Below, in pieces: positions 26,738 to 35,715 of a stretch of DNA of 64,000 nucleotides. The position numbers and the translations under genes were made by a program. Each line of letters starts with the position of its first letter. Positions within the stretch are counted from its first letter, which is position 1. The stretch is from assembly GCA_049889655.1 (NCBI GenBank), contig JBMHCY010000003.1, positions 1 to 64,000 on the forward strand, written 5' to 3'. Source of the stretch: UBA1172 sp049889655 (lineage in GTDB: Bacteria; Pseudomonadota; Alphaproteobacteria; Puniceispirillales; UBA1172). The notes under the pieces are model-generated. The model ran no database searches and was not told the origin of the DNA. It saw nothing but the letters and a program-made list of their open reading frames with translations.

Positions 26738-28108
26738 ATGATCAAGAAAATCCTGATCGCCAACCGTGGTGACGTGGCCCTCAGGGTTCTGCGTGCCTGC
26801 CGTGATATGGGGATCGAGACTGTCGCCGTCCATTCAACAGCGGATACCGATGCCATGCATGTGCGGCTGGCCGATGAAAGCGTCTGTATCGGCGAGGCAC
26901 CCTCACGTGACAGTTATCTCAATGTGCCTGCGATCATCACCGCTGCGACGATCACCGGGGCTGATGCCATCCATCCCGGGGTCGGGTTCCTTTCCGAGAA
27001 CGCTGATTTTGCCCGTGTTGTCGATGCCCATGACCTGACATTCATCGGCCCGCGGATCGAGCACATCATCGCCATGGGGGACAAAGTCGAGGCCAAGCGC
27101 ACTGCCGCCGAGGCAGGCCTGCCGCTTGTGCCCGGCTCCGACGGCGCGATCAGCAGCATTGATGAAGCCCGCGCCGTGGCAGAGAAGGTTGGCTATCCGG
27201 TTCTTGTCAAGGCCGCCTCAGGCGGTGGTGGGCGCGGCATGAAGGTGGCCGCAAGCCCCGATGATCTGGCCGAGGCCTATTCATCGGCCCGCAGCGAAGC
27301 CAAGGCCGCATTCGGGGACGACACGGTCTATCTGGAACGCTATCTGGATAACCCGCGGCATATCGAAATTCAGATCATCGCCGACAGCCATGGCAATGTT
27401 GCCCATCTCGGTGAGCGCGAATGTTCGGTTCAGCGGCGACACCAGAAACTGCTCGAAGAAGCCCCCTCGCCTGTGCTGACCCCCAAAGAACGGTCAAGCA
27501 TCGGTGCGATTGCCGCCAATGCCGCTGCGAAAATGGGGTATCTTGGCCTCGGGACCATGGAATTTCTCTATGAGAACGGGGAATTCTTCTTCATCGAAAT
27601 GAACACCCGCCTGCAGGTGGAACACCCGATCACCGAAGAGATCACCGGCATTGACCTCGTTGAGGAACAGATTCGCATCGCCGCAGGCGAGAAACTCTCC
27701 TTCAGCCAGGCTGATGTTGAGTTCACCGGTCATGCCATCGAATGCCGGATCAATGCCGAACACCCCGAAACCTTTTTCCCGACGCCGGGCACGGTGGCCA
27801 ATTTCCACGCCCCGGGCGGCCCCGGTGTCAGGATGGATAGTTTTCTCTATCCCGGCTATGCGATCCCGCCGCATTACGACAGCCTGATCGCCAAACTGAT
27901 CGTCCACGGCAAGACGCGCGAGCACTGCCTCGCCCGGCTGCGGCGGGCACTTCAGGAATGTATCATCGAGCCGATGCCGACCTCGCTTGATCTGCACCGG
28001 AAACTGGTGCTGGATGCTGATATCATCAGCGGCGATTACACGATCCGCTGGCTTGAGGAAGATTTCCTCCCCCGCCAGCAGGACCCAAAAGCCCCCGGCA
28101 CCGAATAG
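26738..28108 (+). CDS. accC: Acetyl-CoA carboxylase biotin carboxylase subunit
   Basis: AccC carboxylates the biotin of AccB using ATP and bicarbonate. The 456-aa protein starts MIKKILIANRGDVALRV and shows the ATP-grasp glycine loop KAASGGGGRGMKV, ERECSVQRRHQKLLEEAPSP and EMNTRLQVEHPITEEITGIDLV, all standard for the enzyme. The ATG at 26738 has GAGAGAGG upstream and lies 21 bp after accB. Confidence 0.97.
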   Translation: MIKKILIANRGDVALRVLRACRDMGIETVAVHSTADTDAMHVRLADESVCIGEAPSRDSYLNVPAIITAATITGADAIHPGVGFLSENADFARVVDAHDLTFIGPRIEHIIAMGDKVEAKRTAAEAGLPLVPGSDGAISSIDEARAVAEKVGYPVLVKAASGGGGRGMKVAASPDDLAEAYSSARSEAKAAFGDDTVYLERYLDNPRHIEIQIIADSHGNVAHLGERECSVQRRHQKLLEEAPSPVLTPKERSSIGAIAANAAAKMGYLGLGTMEFLYENGEFFFIEMNTRLQVEHPITEEITGIDLVEEQIRIAAGEKLSFSQADVEFTGHAIECRINAEHPETFFPTPGTVANFHAPGGPGVRMDSFLYPGYAIPPHYDSLIAKLIVHGKTREHCLARLRRALQECIIEPMPTSLDLHRKLVLDADIISGDYTIRWLEEDFLPRQQDPKAPGTE

Positions 28109-28179
28109 CCGCCTTCCGCCAGCAATGTCCCCGGCAGAAACACGCTTGCCGCCATGCACCGCGACAGGCATGATGGGGG

Positions 28180-28848
28180 ATGCACGCGCTGTCGCCGGAA
28201 ACCCTGATCAAGGCTTATGCCCTCGGCGTTTTTCCCATGGCCGAACGCCATGATGATGAGCGGATCTTTTTCATCGACCCCGATATGCGGGGCGTCCTGC
28301 CCATCACCGGGGCGGCCATTCCCCGCCGGTTACGCCGCAAGGTGCGGCAGCGGCCTTTTGATGTCACCATCAATACGGCGTTCGATGCGGTGATTGACGG
28401 CTGCCGCAGCCTCACCGAAAGCCGCAGCGAAAGCTGGATCAACCCGCCGATCCGGCAACTCTACTGCGCCCTGCACCGTCTCGGATTCGGCCATTCGATC
28501 GAGGTCTGGGATACCGATGAGACGGGCCAGCGGCTGCTGGTTGGCGGGCTTTACGGCGTTGCCCTGGCGGGGGCGTTCTTTGGCGAATCCATGTTTAGCC
28601 GGGCCACCGATGCCTCAAAGATCGCGCTGGTTCATCTGCTTGCCCGGCTCCATGCCGGTGGCTTTACCCTGCTCGACACACAGTTCACCAGCCCCCATCT
28701 CGAACAGTTCGGGGTTAGGGAGATCCCGCGCGAGGATTTTCAGCAAAAACTGCAGCAGGCACTGGCTGTCGATGCCCGAATGCCGCTCGAGGCGGATGAT
28801 CAAAGCCTCGTTCACTCCTTCCTGCAGGACAGGACGGAAATATCGTAA
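28180..28848 (+). CDS. aat: Leucyl/phenylalanyl-tRNA-protein transferase
   Basis: Aat adds Leu or Phe to N-terminal Arg or Lys of proteins, marking them for ClpS-ClpAP. The 222-aa protein has YALGVFPMAE near the start, WDTDETGQRLLVGGLYGVALAGAFFGESMFS, and LLDTQFTSPHLEQFGVREIPRE, all diagnostic for the family. Its target machinery, clpS-clpA, is also in this window (35712-38352), so a nearly complete bacterial N-end rule pathway is encoded here. Its last 37 bp overlap the end of the convergent DUF2155 gene. Confidence 0.95.
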   Translation: MHALSPETLIKAYALGVFPMAERHDDERIFFIDPDMRGVLPITGAAIPRRLRRKVRQRPFDVTINTAFDAVIDGCRSLTESRSESWINPPIRQLYCALHRLGFGHSIEVWDTDETGQRLLVGGLYGVALAGAFFGESMFSRATDASKIALVHLLARLHAGGFTLLDTQFTSPHLEQFGVREIPREDFQQKLQQALAVDARMPLEADDQSLVHSFLQDRTEIS

Positions 28849-29198
28849 ACCGGGTGTTCAAGCGCGCTGATCGCCGGTGATGACGCAAACATCCATCCCT
28901 GAAACAGCGGTTCTGCCGAAACAACGCCATCATGGTCAACACTGTTGATCGCCATCAGGGCTGCGTGCTCCGGCGGCTCGTCCGGTGACTTGAAGGTGCA
29001 GGCATGGATGGTGATCATCAAGGCCCCGAACCTTGTCGGGCTCGCAACATCGACATCCAGCCGTGATATCCGAGCGGTGATTTTGTCGAGCCCCTGCAAC
29101 GTGGCAACATTGCCCTGCAGCCAATCAGCACGGGCCGGGAACGCCAGACAAACAAGGAGAAACAGAAAGATAACCGGGCGGTGACGGCGATCAGCCAT
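28812..29198 (-). CDS. DUF2155 family exported protein
   Basis: The 128-aa protein has a signal peptide (about 1-24, cut after ARA) and the DUF2155 pattern: WLQGNVATLQGLDKITARIS, an alternating region with a conserved Cys (HACTF), and FQGWMFASSPAISALEHPVYDISVLSC. This family is specific to alphaproteobacteria and of unknown function; it is nearly always found next to aat, mlaD and the NDUFA12 gene, as here. Its start overlaps the end of mlaD by 8 bp, and its end overlaps aat by 37 bp on the opposite strand. Confidence 0.88.
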   Translation of the reverse strand: MADRRHRPVIFLFLLVCLAFPARADWLQGNVATLQGLDKITARISRLDVDVASPTRFGALMITIHACTFKSPDEPPEHAALMAINSVDHDGVVSAEPLFQGWMFASSPAISALEHPVYDISVLSCRKE

Positions 29199-29643
29199 CG
29201 CTGTTGCTGCCTGAGAAGACAGCCTTGCCCAGAAGGTCGGTGAGGTTCACCGGATCACGGGTATCATAGATCCGGTCACCATCGGCGAGAAGGTCTTCTT
29301 CAAAGCCGGGCAGGATTTCAATATGGTTGCCGCCGAGCAGCGAACTGGCAACGATGCGGGCTGAACTGTCGGCGGGAAGATTGATCCGCTTGTCGATCGA
29401 AACCGTGACCGTGGCGGCGAAAGTTTCCTCGTTCAGTGCCGTGCTGACGACCTTGCCCACAGTGATCCCCGAGATGCGGACATCATCACCGATCCCGAGC
29501 CCACCAATCTTGCCGAACTCTGCTGAAAGTTGCGTGCCGCTGGAAGACTGGACACCGGTGATGCCATAGGCCAGCCACAGGAAGCCCCCTGCCACCAGCA
29601 GCACCACGGCCCCCATTACTGTTTCAATCGTGTTGCGTGTCAT
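29191..29643 (-). CDS. mlaD: MlaD, lipid-asymmetry maintenance MCE protein
   Basis: MlaD is the inner-membrane-anchored MCE protein of the Mla phospholipid transport complex. The 150-aa protein has an N-terminal membrane helix (TVMGAVVLLVAGGFLWLAYG) and one MCE domain (about 40-118) with GLGIGDDVRISGITVGKV and SSLLGGNHIEILPG. The other mla genes are not in the window; in alphaproteobacteria mlaD is often separate from mlaEF. It overlaps DUF2155 and lies 21 bp after the NDUFA12 gene. Confidence 0.92.
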   Translation of the reverse strand: MTRNTIETVMGAVVLLVAGGFLWLAYGITGVQSSSGTQLSAEFGKIGGLGIGDDVRISGITVGKVVSTALNEETFAATVTVSIDKRINLPADSSARIVASSLLGGNHIEILPGFEEDLLADGDRIYDTRDPVNLTDLLGKAVFSGSNSDG

Positions 29644-29664
29644 CGCTTGTCACTTCCGGCAGGT

Positions 29665-30024
29665 CTATTCGGGTTTCCAGGCCTGGTAATCCCCGGTTGC
29701 AGCAGGTCTCTGGCCGCCTTTTTGCAGATGGCCGCGGGGTTTATGGGCGTGGATTGTCCCTGTCAGGTTAGGCAGGTGATCCTGTTGCCAATGGCGCCGC
29801 CCGTAACCTTCAGGTGGCGGCGGGCTGTCTTCGGTGTAGTGGAGCCAGCCATGCCATTCGGGCGGGACTTTGCTGGCCTCCGCCTGGCCGTTATAGATCA
29901 CAAAACGCTTGAAGCGGCCGAGCCGCCCCGGTTTGCGGGATACATAATAACGATTGCCGAAAGCATCTTCGCCAACCGCGCGGGCTGTCATGCTGATCAT
30001 CAGTCGTGATACAAAATTCAACAC
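29665..30024 (-). CDS. NADH:ubiquinone oxidoreductase subunit NDUFA12
   Basis: This accessory subunit of respiratory complex I is shared by alphaproteobacteria and mitochondria. The 119-aa protein shows the family pattern: VGEDAFGNRYYVSRK, RFVIYNGQAEASKVPPEWHGWLHY and the C-terminal PNLTGT. It starts at a GTG (30024) with AAGGGAGA properly spaced upstream; no ATG fits the conserved N-terminal part. It leads the run NDUFA12-mlaD-DUF2155 and is divergent from nrdJ. Confidence 0.93.
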   Translation of the reverse strand: MLNFVSRLMISMTARAVGEDAFGNRYYVSRKPGRLGRFKRFVIYNGQAEASKVPPEWHGWLHYTEDSPPPPEGYGRRHWQQDHLPNLTGTIHAHKPRGHLQKGGQRPAATGDYQAWKPE

Positions 30025-30302
30025 CGGTCTCCCTTGAACGCCGTATCGGATTCACCCTTCATCAATACCGCATGACCACCTTCTTGGCAACGGCAAGCAT
30101 GGGGGAAACAGCCCTGCCGGACGGGCTGCCATAAAAAAATAATATTTTTAACATTTTCTGCCATATTCTCTATTGGATCACACCTCAATATCATGTAGCC
30201 TATCTTTGGCTTAACACAAGATGTGGGCAAAAACCTGCATCTTATGACTTTTTTATCGCCTGTGAATCGAGTGTTAATTTTGAAAAAACAAAGGACTTAA
30301 CC

Positions 30303-33300
30303 ATGAAGCTGACGCGGCACTTTACCCAGAAAAAAACCTCTCCCTACGAGACGATGGAATGGGTTCACGCGACGAGTGAGATCAGAAACCCCGACGGGAC
30401 AATCGTCTTCCAGGCTGAGAATGTCGAAGTGCCCGCTCACTTTTCTCAGGTTGCGACCGATATTCTGGCACAGAAGTATTTCCGCAAGGCCGGCATTGCT
30501 GCCCGGTTGAAGAAGGTGGAAGAAAACGCCGTGCCGTCCTGGCTGTGGCGATCGATTCCCGATGAAAAAGCCCTCAAGGACCTGCCCGAAGATGAACGCT
30601 ATGTCGGTGAGACCTCCGCCCGTCAGGTCTATGACCGTCTGGCCGGGACCTGGACCTACTGGGGCTGGAAGGGTGGCTATTTCTCAACCGAGGAAGACGC
30701 CAAGACCTATTTTGATGAAATGCGCTATATGCTGGCAATGCAGATGGCCGCCCCAAATTCACCGCAGTGGTTCAACACCGGTCTGCACTGGGCCTACGGG
30801 ATCGATGGGGCCGGACAGGGTCATTATTATGTCGATTACAAATCCGGCAAACTGACTCGTTCCAAATCCGCTTACGAACACCCGCAGCCCCATGCCTGCT
30901 TTATCCAGTCGATCAGGGATGACCTCGTCAACGAAGGCGGCATCATGGATCTGTGGGTGCGTGAAGCACGGCTCTTTAAATACGGGTCCGGGACAGGCAC
31001 CAACTTTTCCAGCCTGCGCGGCGAGAACGAGCCGCTTGCCGGCGGTGGCAAGTCTTCGGGCCTGATGAGTTTCCTGCGGATCGGTGACCGTGCCGCCGGG
31101 GCGATCAAATCCGGCGGGACAACCCGCCGCGCCGCCAAGATGGTCACTGTCGATGTCGACCATCCGGATATCGTCAATTACGTTGACTGGAAAGTGGTCG
31201 AGGAACAGAAGGTCGCGGCGCTTGTGGCCGGGTCCAAACTGGCCAGCCAGCACATGAACACTGTCATGGCGGCCTGCACTGATGAGAGCATCGCCAAGGA
31301 AGACCGCTACAGCGCCAAGACAAACAAGCCGCTGAAGAAGGCCATCCTGGCTGCCCGCAAGGCAATGATCCCCGAAAACTACATCCAGCGGGTGATCCAG
31401 TTCGCCGAACAGGGCTACACCGAAATTCAGTTCCGCACCTATGACACGGACTGGGATTCCGAAGCCTACATGACCGTTGCAGGCCAGAATTCCAACAACT
31501 CTGTCCGGGTCTCGAACGAATTTCTCCAGAAAGTGCTGGATAACAGCGAGTGGGATCTGATCCGCCGGACCGACGGTGAGGTCAGCGAGCGGGTCAATGC
31601 CCGTGAACTGTGGGAAAAGATCGCCTACGCCGCCTGGGCCTGCGCCGATCCGGGCCTGCAGTATGACAGCACCATCAACGAATGGCATACCTGCCCCCAG
31701 GGTGGCCGGATCAACGCCTCCAACCCGTGTTCGGAATATATGTTCCTTGATGACACGGCCTGTAACCTTGCGTCGCTGAACCTCATGCAGTTCCGCCATG
31801 ATGACAAGAGTTTCAATGTTGAGGCCTATATTCATGCCTGCCGGCTGTGGACGATCACGCTGGAAATTTCCGTACTGATGGCACAGTTCCCGTCCAAGGA
31901 AATCGCGCAACTGTCCTATGACTATCGCACCCTTGGCCTCGGCTATGCCAATATCGGCGGTCTGCTGATGGCTGCCGGGCATTCCTATGACAGCGATGAA
32001 GGCCGGGCGATCTGTGCCTCGCTTTCGGCAATCATGACCGGGACAGCCTATGCCACCTCTGCTGAGATTGCAGCCGAACTGGGCACCTTCCCGCGCTTTG
32101 ACGAAAACCGTGATGATATGCTGCGGGTCATGCGTAACCACCGTCTCGCCGCCCATGGTAAGGCCGACGGCTATGAGGGGCTGAGCATCCTGCCGGTTCC
32201 GCTCAAGGGTGGTGATTGTCCCGATGCCCGTCTGCCGGAAGCCGCAGCCGAGGCCTGGGACAAGGCCCTCGAACTGGGCGAGAAGCACGGCTACCGCAAT
32301 GCCCAATCAACGGTGATCGCCCCGACGGGGACAATCGGCCTCGTCATGGATTGTGACACCACCGGGATCGAGCCTGATTTTGCCATCGTCAAGTTCAAGA
32401 AACTGGCTGGCGGCGGCTATTTCAAGATCATCAACCGTGTTGTGCCGGAAGCCCTTGCCAATCTCGGCTACAGCGAAGACCAGACCGACGACATTATCCG
32501 TTATGCTGTCGGTCACGGCAGTCTTGACCGGTGCCAGTCCGTGAGCATCAACGCGCTCAAGGACAAGGGCTTCACCGATGATGTGCTTGAAAAACTGGCC
32601 GGTGCGTTGACCTCGGCCTTTGATATCAAGTTCGCCTTCAACCGGTTCACCCTCGGCGATGATTTCTGCAAGGATGTGCTCGGTTTCACCGATGCCCAAC
32701 TGGATGATTTCAATTTCGATATGCTCGCCGCCCTTGGCTTCGGCAAGGATGAAATTGAACACGCCAACACCCATGTCTGTGGGGCAATGACGCTTGAAGG
32801 GGCGCCGCACCTGAAAGACGAGCATCTGCCCGTCTTCGATTGCGCCAACCCCTGTGGCCGCCTTGGTAAGCGGTTCCTCAGTGTCGACAGCCACATCACC
32901 ATGATGGCCGCGGCCCAGCCGTTCATTTCCGGGGCGATCTCGAAGACGATCAATATGCCGAACAACGCCACGGTCGAGGATTGCGGTGAAGCCTATATGC
33001 TTTCCTGGCGTCTCGGCCTGAAGGCCAACGCGCTCTATCGTGACGGCTCGAAACTCAGCCAGCCTCTTTCAGCCGCACTTGTCGATGAAGAGGATCTGGA
33101 TGAGATCGAAGAGATCATCGAAGCCCCGGCAGCCGCCCAGACAACCCGTGTTGTCGAGAAGATTGTCGAGCGTTTCGTTGCCACCCGCCACAAACTGCCC
33201 GACCGCCGCAAGGGGTATACCCAGAAGGCGATTGTCGGCGGCCACAAGGTCTATCTGCGGACAGGCGAATACGAAGACGGCAAGATCGGCGAGTTGTTCA

Positions 33301-33920
33301 TCGATATGCACAAGGAAGGCGCCGCTTTCCGCTCACTGATGAACAATTTCGCCATCGCGGTTTCAATCGGCCTGCAATACGGTGTCCCGCTGGAAGAATA
33401 TGTCGAGGCCTTCACCTTCACGCGGTTCGAACCGCAGGGGATGGTCCAGGGCAACGACATGATCAAGATGTCGACCTCGATCCTTGATTACATCTTCCGT
33501 GAACTGGCCATCTCGTATCTTGACCGGTCCGATCTCGGCCATGTTAACCCTGACGATCTCGATGCCGGAACAACCGGCGGCGGTGAAAGCCAGTCCGATC
33601 TGGCCAAGGCGACGATCTCATCTGGCTTTGTCCGCAACCGAAATATCGTGATGTTCCGGGCAGCCAATTCCGATGCTGTCGCGGTCGCTGGCGGCGGTGG
33701 TGAGGCAACAGCCCAGGCTGCAACGACTGCAAGTGCGGCTGTGACTTCCGGCATCGCCGAAGCCGATACCGGGGGCAGCGATGTCGCCACCCAGATCAAG
33801 CAGGCACGGATGCAGGGCTATGAAGGTGAGAACTGTTCCGAGTGCGGCAACTTCACCCTTGTCCGCAACGGTACCTGCCTTAAGTGCAACACCTGCGGTT
33901 CGACCACAGGCTGCAGTTAA
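30303..33920 (+). CDS. nrdJ: Vitamin B12-dependent (class II) ribonucleotide reductase
   Basis: NrdJ reduces ribonucleotides to deoxyribonucleotides with adenosylcobalamin and works with or without oxygen. The 1205-aa protein has the long N-terminal part typical of alphaproteobacterial NrdJ, FKYGSGTGTNFSSLRG, SNPCSEYMFLDDTACNLASL with an active-site cysteine, IAPTGTIGLVMDCDTTGIEPD, and a C-terminal zinc-finger-like cysteine tail (CSECGNFTLV, CLKCNTCG). No nrdAB or nrdR is in the window. The 278-bp gap upstream is AT-rich near 30140-30180 and has an imperfect AAGATG/CATCTT hairpin at 30218-30243; I saw no B12 riboswitch in it. A strong terminator follows the gene. Confidence 0.97.
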   Translation: MKLTRHFTQKKTSPYETMEWVHATSEIRNPDGTIVFQAENVEVPAHFSQVATDILAQKYFRKAGIAARLKKVEENAVPSWLWRSIPDEKALKDLPEDERYVGETSARQVYDRLAGTWTYWGWKGGYFSTEEDAKTYFDEMRYMLAMQMAAPNSPQWFNTGLHWAYGIDGAGQGHYYVDYKSGKLTRSKSAYEHPQPHACFIQSIRDDLVNEGGIMDLWVREARLFKYGSGTGTNFSSLRGENEPLAGGGKSSGLMSFLRIGDRAAGAIKSGGTTRRAAKMVTVDVDHPDIVNYVDWKVVEEQKVAALVAGSKLASQHMNTVMAACTDESIAKEDRYSAKTNKPLKKAILAARKAMIPENYIQRVIQFAEQGYTEIQFRTYDTDWDSEAYMTVAGQNSNNSVRVSNEFLQKVLDNSEWDLIRRTDGEVSERVNARELWEKIAYAAWACADPGLQYDSTINEWHTCPQGGRINASNPCSEYMFLDDTACNLASLNLMQFRHDDKSFNVEAYIHACRLWTITLEISVLMAQFPSKEIAQLSYDYRTLGLGYANIGGLLMAAGHSYDSDEGRAICASLSAIMTGTAYATSAEIAAELGTFPRFDENRDDMLRVMRNHRLAAHGKADGYEGLSILPVPLKGGDCPDARLPEAAAEAWDKALELGEKHGYRNAQSTVIAPTGTIGLVMDCDTTGIEPDFAIVKFKKLAGGGYFKIINRVVPEALANLGYSEDQTDDIIRYAVGHGSLDRCQSVSINALKDKGFTDDVLEKLAGALTSAFDIKFAFNRFTLGDDFCKDVLGFTDAQLDDFNFDMLAALGFGKDEIEHANTHVCGAMTLEGAPHLKDEHLPVFDCANPCGRLGKRFLSVDSHITMMAAAQPFISGAISKTINMPNNATVEDCGEAYMLSWRLGLKANALYRDGSKLSQPLSAALVDEEDLDEIEEIIEAPAAAQTTRVVEKIVERFVATRHKLPDRRKGYTQKAIVGGHKVYLRTGEYEDGKIGELFIDMHKEGAAFRSLMNNFAIAVSIGLQYGVPLEEYVEAFTFTRFEPQGMVQGNDMIKMSTSILDYIFRELAISYLDRSDLGHVNPDDLDAGTTGGGESQSDLAKATISSGFVRNRNIVMFRAANSDAVAVAGGGGEATAQAATTASAAVTSGIAEADTGGSDVATQIKQARMQGYEGENCSECGNFTLVRNGTCLKCNTCGSTTGCS

Positions 33921-33955
33921 GGCTGGACATTGACACGGATCAACGCCTAAATCAG

Positions 33956-33989
33956 ATGGCGAGGGGCAACCCCCCTCGCCATTTTTCTT
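33956..33989 (+). terminator. Intrinsic terminator of nrdJ
   Basis: ATGGCGAGGGG (33956-33966) and CCCCTCGCCAT (33972-33982) form a perfect 11-bp stem with a five-base loop, followed by a T-rich tract (TTTTCTT). It lies 36 bp after the nrdJ stop and before the RidA gene. Confidence 0.9.
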
Positions 33990-34023
33990 GAACCTGGCCA
34001 CACCACCGCAACAGGAGATTATC

Positions 34024-34494
34024 ATGGCAGGAAAAATCGATGCACGTCTGGCTGAACTCGGGATTGATATCCCGGATGCTCCGGCACCAGCCGCCAACTA
34101 TGTGCCCTATGTAACCACTGGCAACCTTGTTATCGTTTCCGGCCAGGTGCCGTTCGTTGATGGCAAACTGCGTGTGACCGGCCATATGGGTGATGGCAGC
34201 GTGACCGAAGAACAGGCAATTGCCGAGGCCCGGCAATGCGCGATCAACCTGCTTGCCCAGGTCAAGGTGGCCACCGGCGGTGATCTCGACCGCGTCAAGC
34301 GCGTTGTCAAACTCGGTGGCTTTGTCGCGTCCACCCCTGATTTCACCGGCCAGCCCAAGATTATCAATGGTGCCTCCGACCTGATGGGGGATGTCTTCGG
34401 TGAGGCCGGGCAGCACGCCCGTTTCGCAGTTGGTGCCAGCGCCCTGCCACTCGGCTGTGTTGTCGAGATCGAAGGTATGTTCGAAATCGAATAA
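34024..34494 (+). CDS. RidA/YjgF family protein
   Basis: Members of this family remove reactive enamine and imine intermediates made by PLP enzymes, or act as related deaminases. The 156-aa protein has the longer RidA-subfamily form, with NLVIVSGQVPFVDGKL, QCAINLLAQVKVATGGDLDRVKRVVKLGGFVAS and ALPLGCVVEIEGMFEIE. The C-terminal arginine used by archetypal RidA (in a P-R-x-x sequence) is not evident, since the corresponding stretch reads ASALPLGCVVE, so deaminase activity is uncertain. AGGAG upstream supports the start. Confidence 0.88.
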   Translation: MAGKIDARLAELGIDIPDAPAPAANYVPYVTTGNLVIVSGQVPFVDGKLRVTGHMGDGSVTEEQAIAEARQCAINLLAQVKVATGGDLDRVKRVVKLGGFVASTPDFTGQPKIINGASDLMGDVFGEAGQHARFAVGASALPLGCVVEIEGMFEIE

Positions 34495-34533
34495 TCGCTT
34501 GCCAAGGGCGGCAGCAGCCATAGATTGCAGGTC

Positions 34534-35715
34534 ATGGATGACGATCGCACACCTGCCGCCCCCGCCGACTGGACCATCACCTTTCATGAAAGCATGGCCG
34601 CCATTGATGCCGCGGCCTGGGATCGCTGTGCCGGGGCAGATAACCCCCTGCAAAGCCATGCCCTGCTTGCCGCCATGGAAGACAGCGGTTCCGCCATTGC
34701 CGAAACAGGCTGGATCCCCCGCCATCTGAGCCTCACCGATACCAGCGGCCGCATCGCCGGGGTGATGCCGTTCTACGTCAAGACCCATTCCTATGGCGAA
34801 TACGTCTTTGACCATGCCTGGGCCAATGCCTGGGCCCGGGCAGGCGGTGATTATTATCCGAAGGGGCAGTCGGCGATCCCGTTTACCCCGGTTCCCGGCC
34901 AGCGGCTGATGGTTGCCCCCGATGCCCCGGGGGAAGCCCGTCTGGCCCTGGCAGAGGGTCTGATCAAGGCCGGGGCGGCGATGGACCTGTCATCCCTGCA
35001 CATCACCTTCCTTGAAAGTGATGAGGCCGCTCTTCTGGAGCAATCTGGCAGCGGCTGGATCAGGCGCAAGGGGATGCAGTTCCACTGGCACAATCGCGGC
35101 TATGCCGGGTTTGATGATTTTCTGGCCACCATGGCCTCACGCAAGCGCAAGACCATGCGTCGCGAACGCCGCAGCCTCGCCGATAACGGTGTCCGCTTCC
35201 GTCACCTGAGCGGTGATGACCTGACCGCCGCTGACTGGGACCGTTTCTATGATTTCTATCTGGCGACGATCGAAAAGAAATGGGGCGGGGCCTACCTCAC
35301 CCGTGCTTTTTTTGAGGCCATCAGCGCCACCATGGCGGAAAAGGTGCTGCTGATCATGGCCGAAAAGGATGGCGAGACGATTGCCGGGGCGCTCAATTTC
35401 ATCGGCACGGATACGCTCTACGGGCGCAACTGGGGCAGCCGGGTCGACCTGCCCTTCCTGCATTTCGAGACCTGCTACTATCAGGCGATTGATGCGGCGA
35501 TTGAGCGGGGGCTTGAACGGGTTGAGGCCGGAGCCCAGGGGCTGCATAAAGTCCAGCGCGGTTATGAGCCGGTGACGACCTGGTCAAGCCATTATCTCTA
35601 TCATGAGGGCTTTGCCGATGCGATCCGGCGGTATACGGCACAGGAAGCCGCGCAGGTCGACCGTGAAGCCGAGGAACTGCGCGGCTGGATGCCCTACCGT
35701 CAGGAAGAAATCTAG
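34534..35715 (+). CDS. FemAB-like GNAT-fold protein (PF04339-type, peptidogalycan group)
   Basis: The 393-aa protein belongs to the FemAB-like/GNAT superfamily often labelled peptidogalycan biosynthesis. Marks are PFYVKTHSYGEYVFDHAWANAW near residue 85, the basic stretch ASRKRKTMRRERRSL near 205, and GRNWGSRVDLPFLHFETCYYQ and EAGAQGLHKVQRGY near the end. Its substrate is unknown; aminoacyl or acyl transfer is the family expectation. Its TAG stop shares the tetranucleotide CTAG (35712-35715) with the stop of the convergent clpA. Confidence 0.85.
   Translation: MDDDRTPAAPADWTITFHESMAAIDAAAWDRCAGADNPLQSHALLAAMEDSGSAIAETGWIPRHLSLTDTSGRIAGVMPFYVKTHSYGEYVFDHAWANAWARAGGDYYPKGQSAIPFTPVPGQRLMVAPDAPGEARLALAEGLIKAGAAMDLSSLHITFLESDEAALLEQSGSGWIRRKGMQFHWHNRGYAGFDDFLATMASRKRKTMRRERRSLADNGVRFRHLSGDDLTAADWDRFYDFYLATIEKKWGGAYLTRAFFEAISATMAEKVLLIMAEKDGETIAGALNFIGTDTLYGRNWGSRVDLPFLHFETCYYQAIDAAIERGLERVEAGAQGLHKVQRGYEPVTTWSSHYLYHEGFADAIRRYTAQEAAQVDREAEELRGWMPYRQEEI

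Noticed and set aside
30025..30302. Possible cobalamin riboswitch upstream of nrdJ
   Set aside because: I could not find the conserved B12-box core or the expected multi-helix layout; the gap is mostly AT-rich and too simple.
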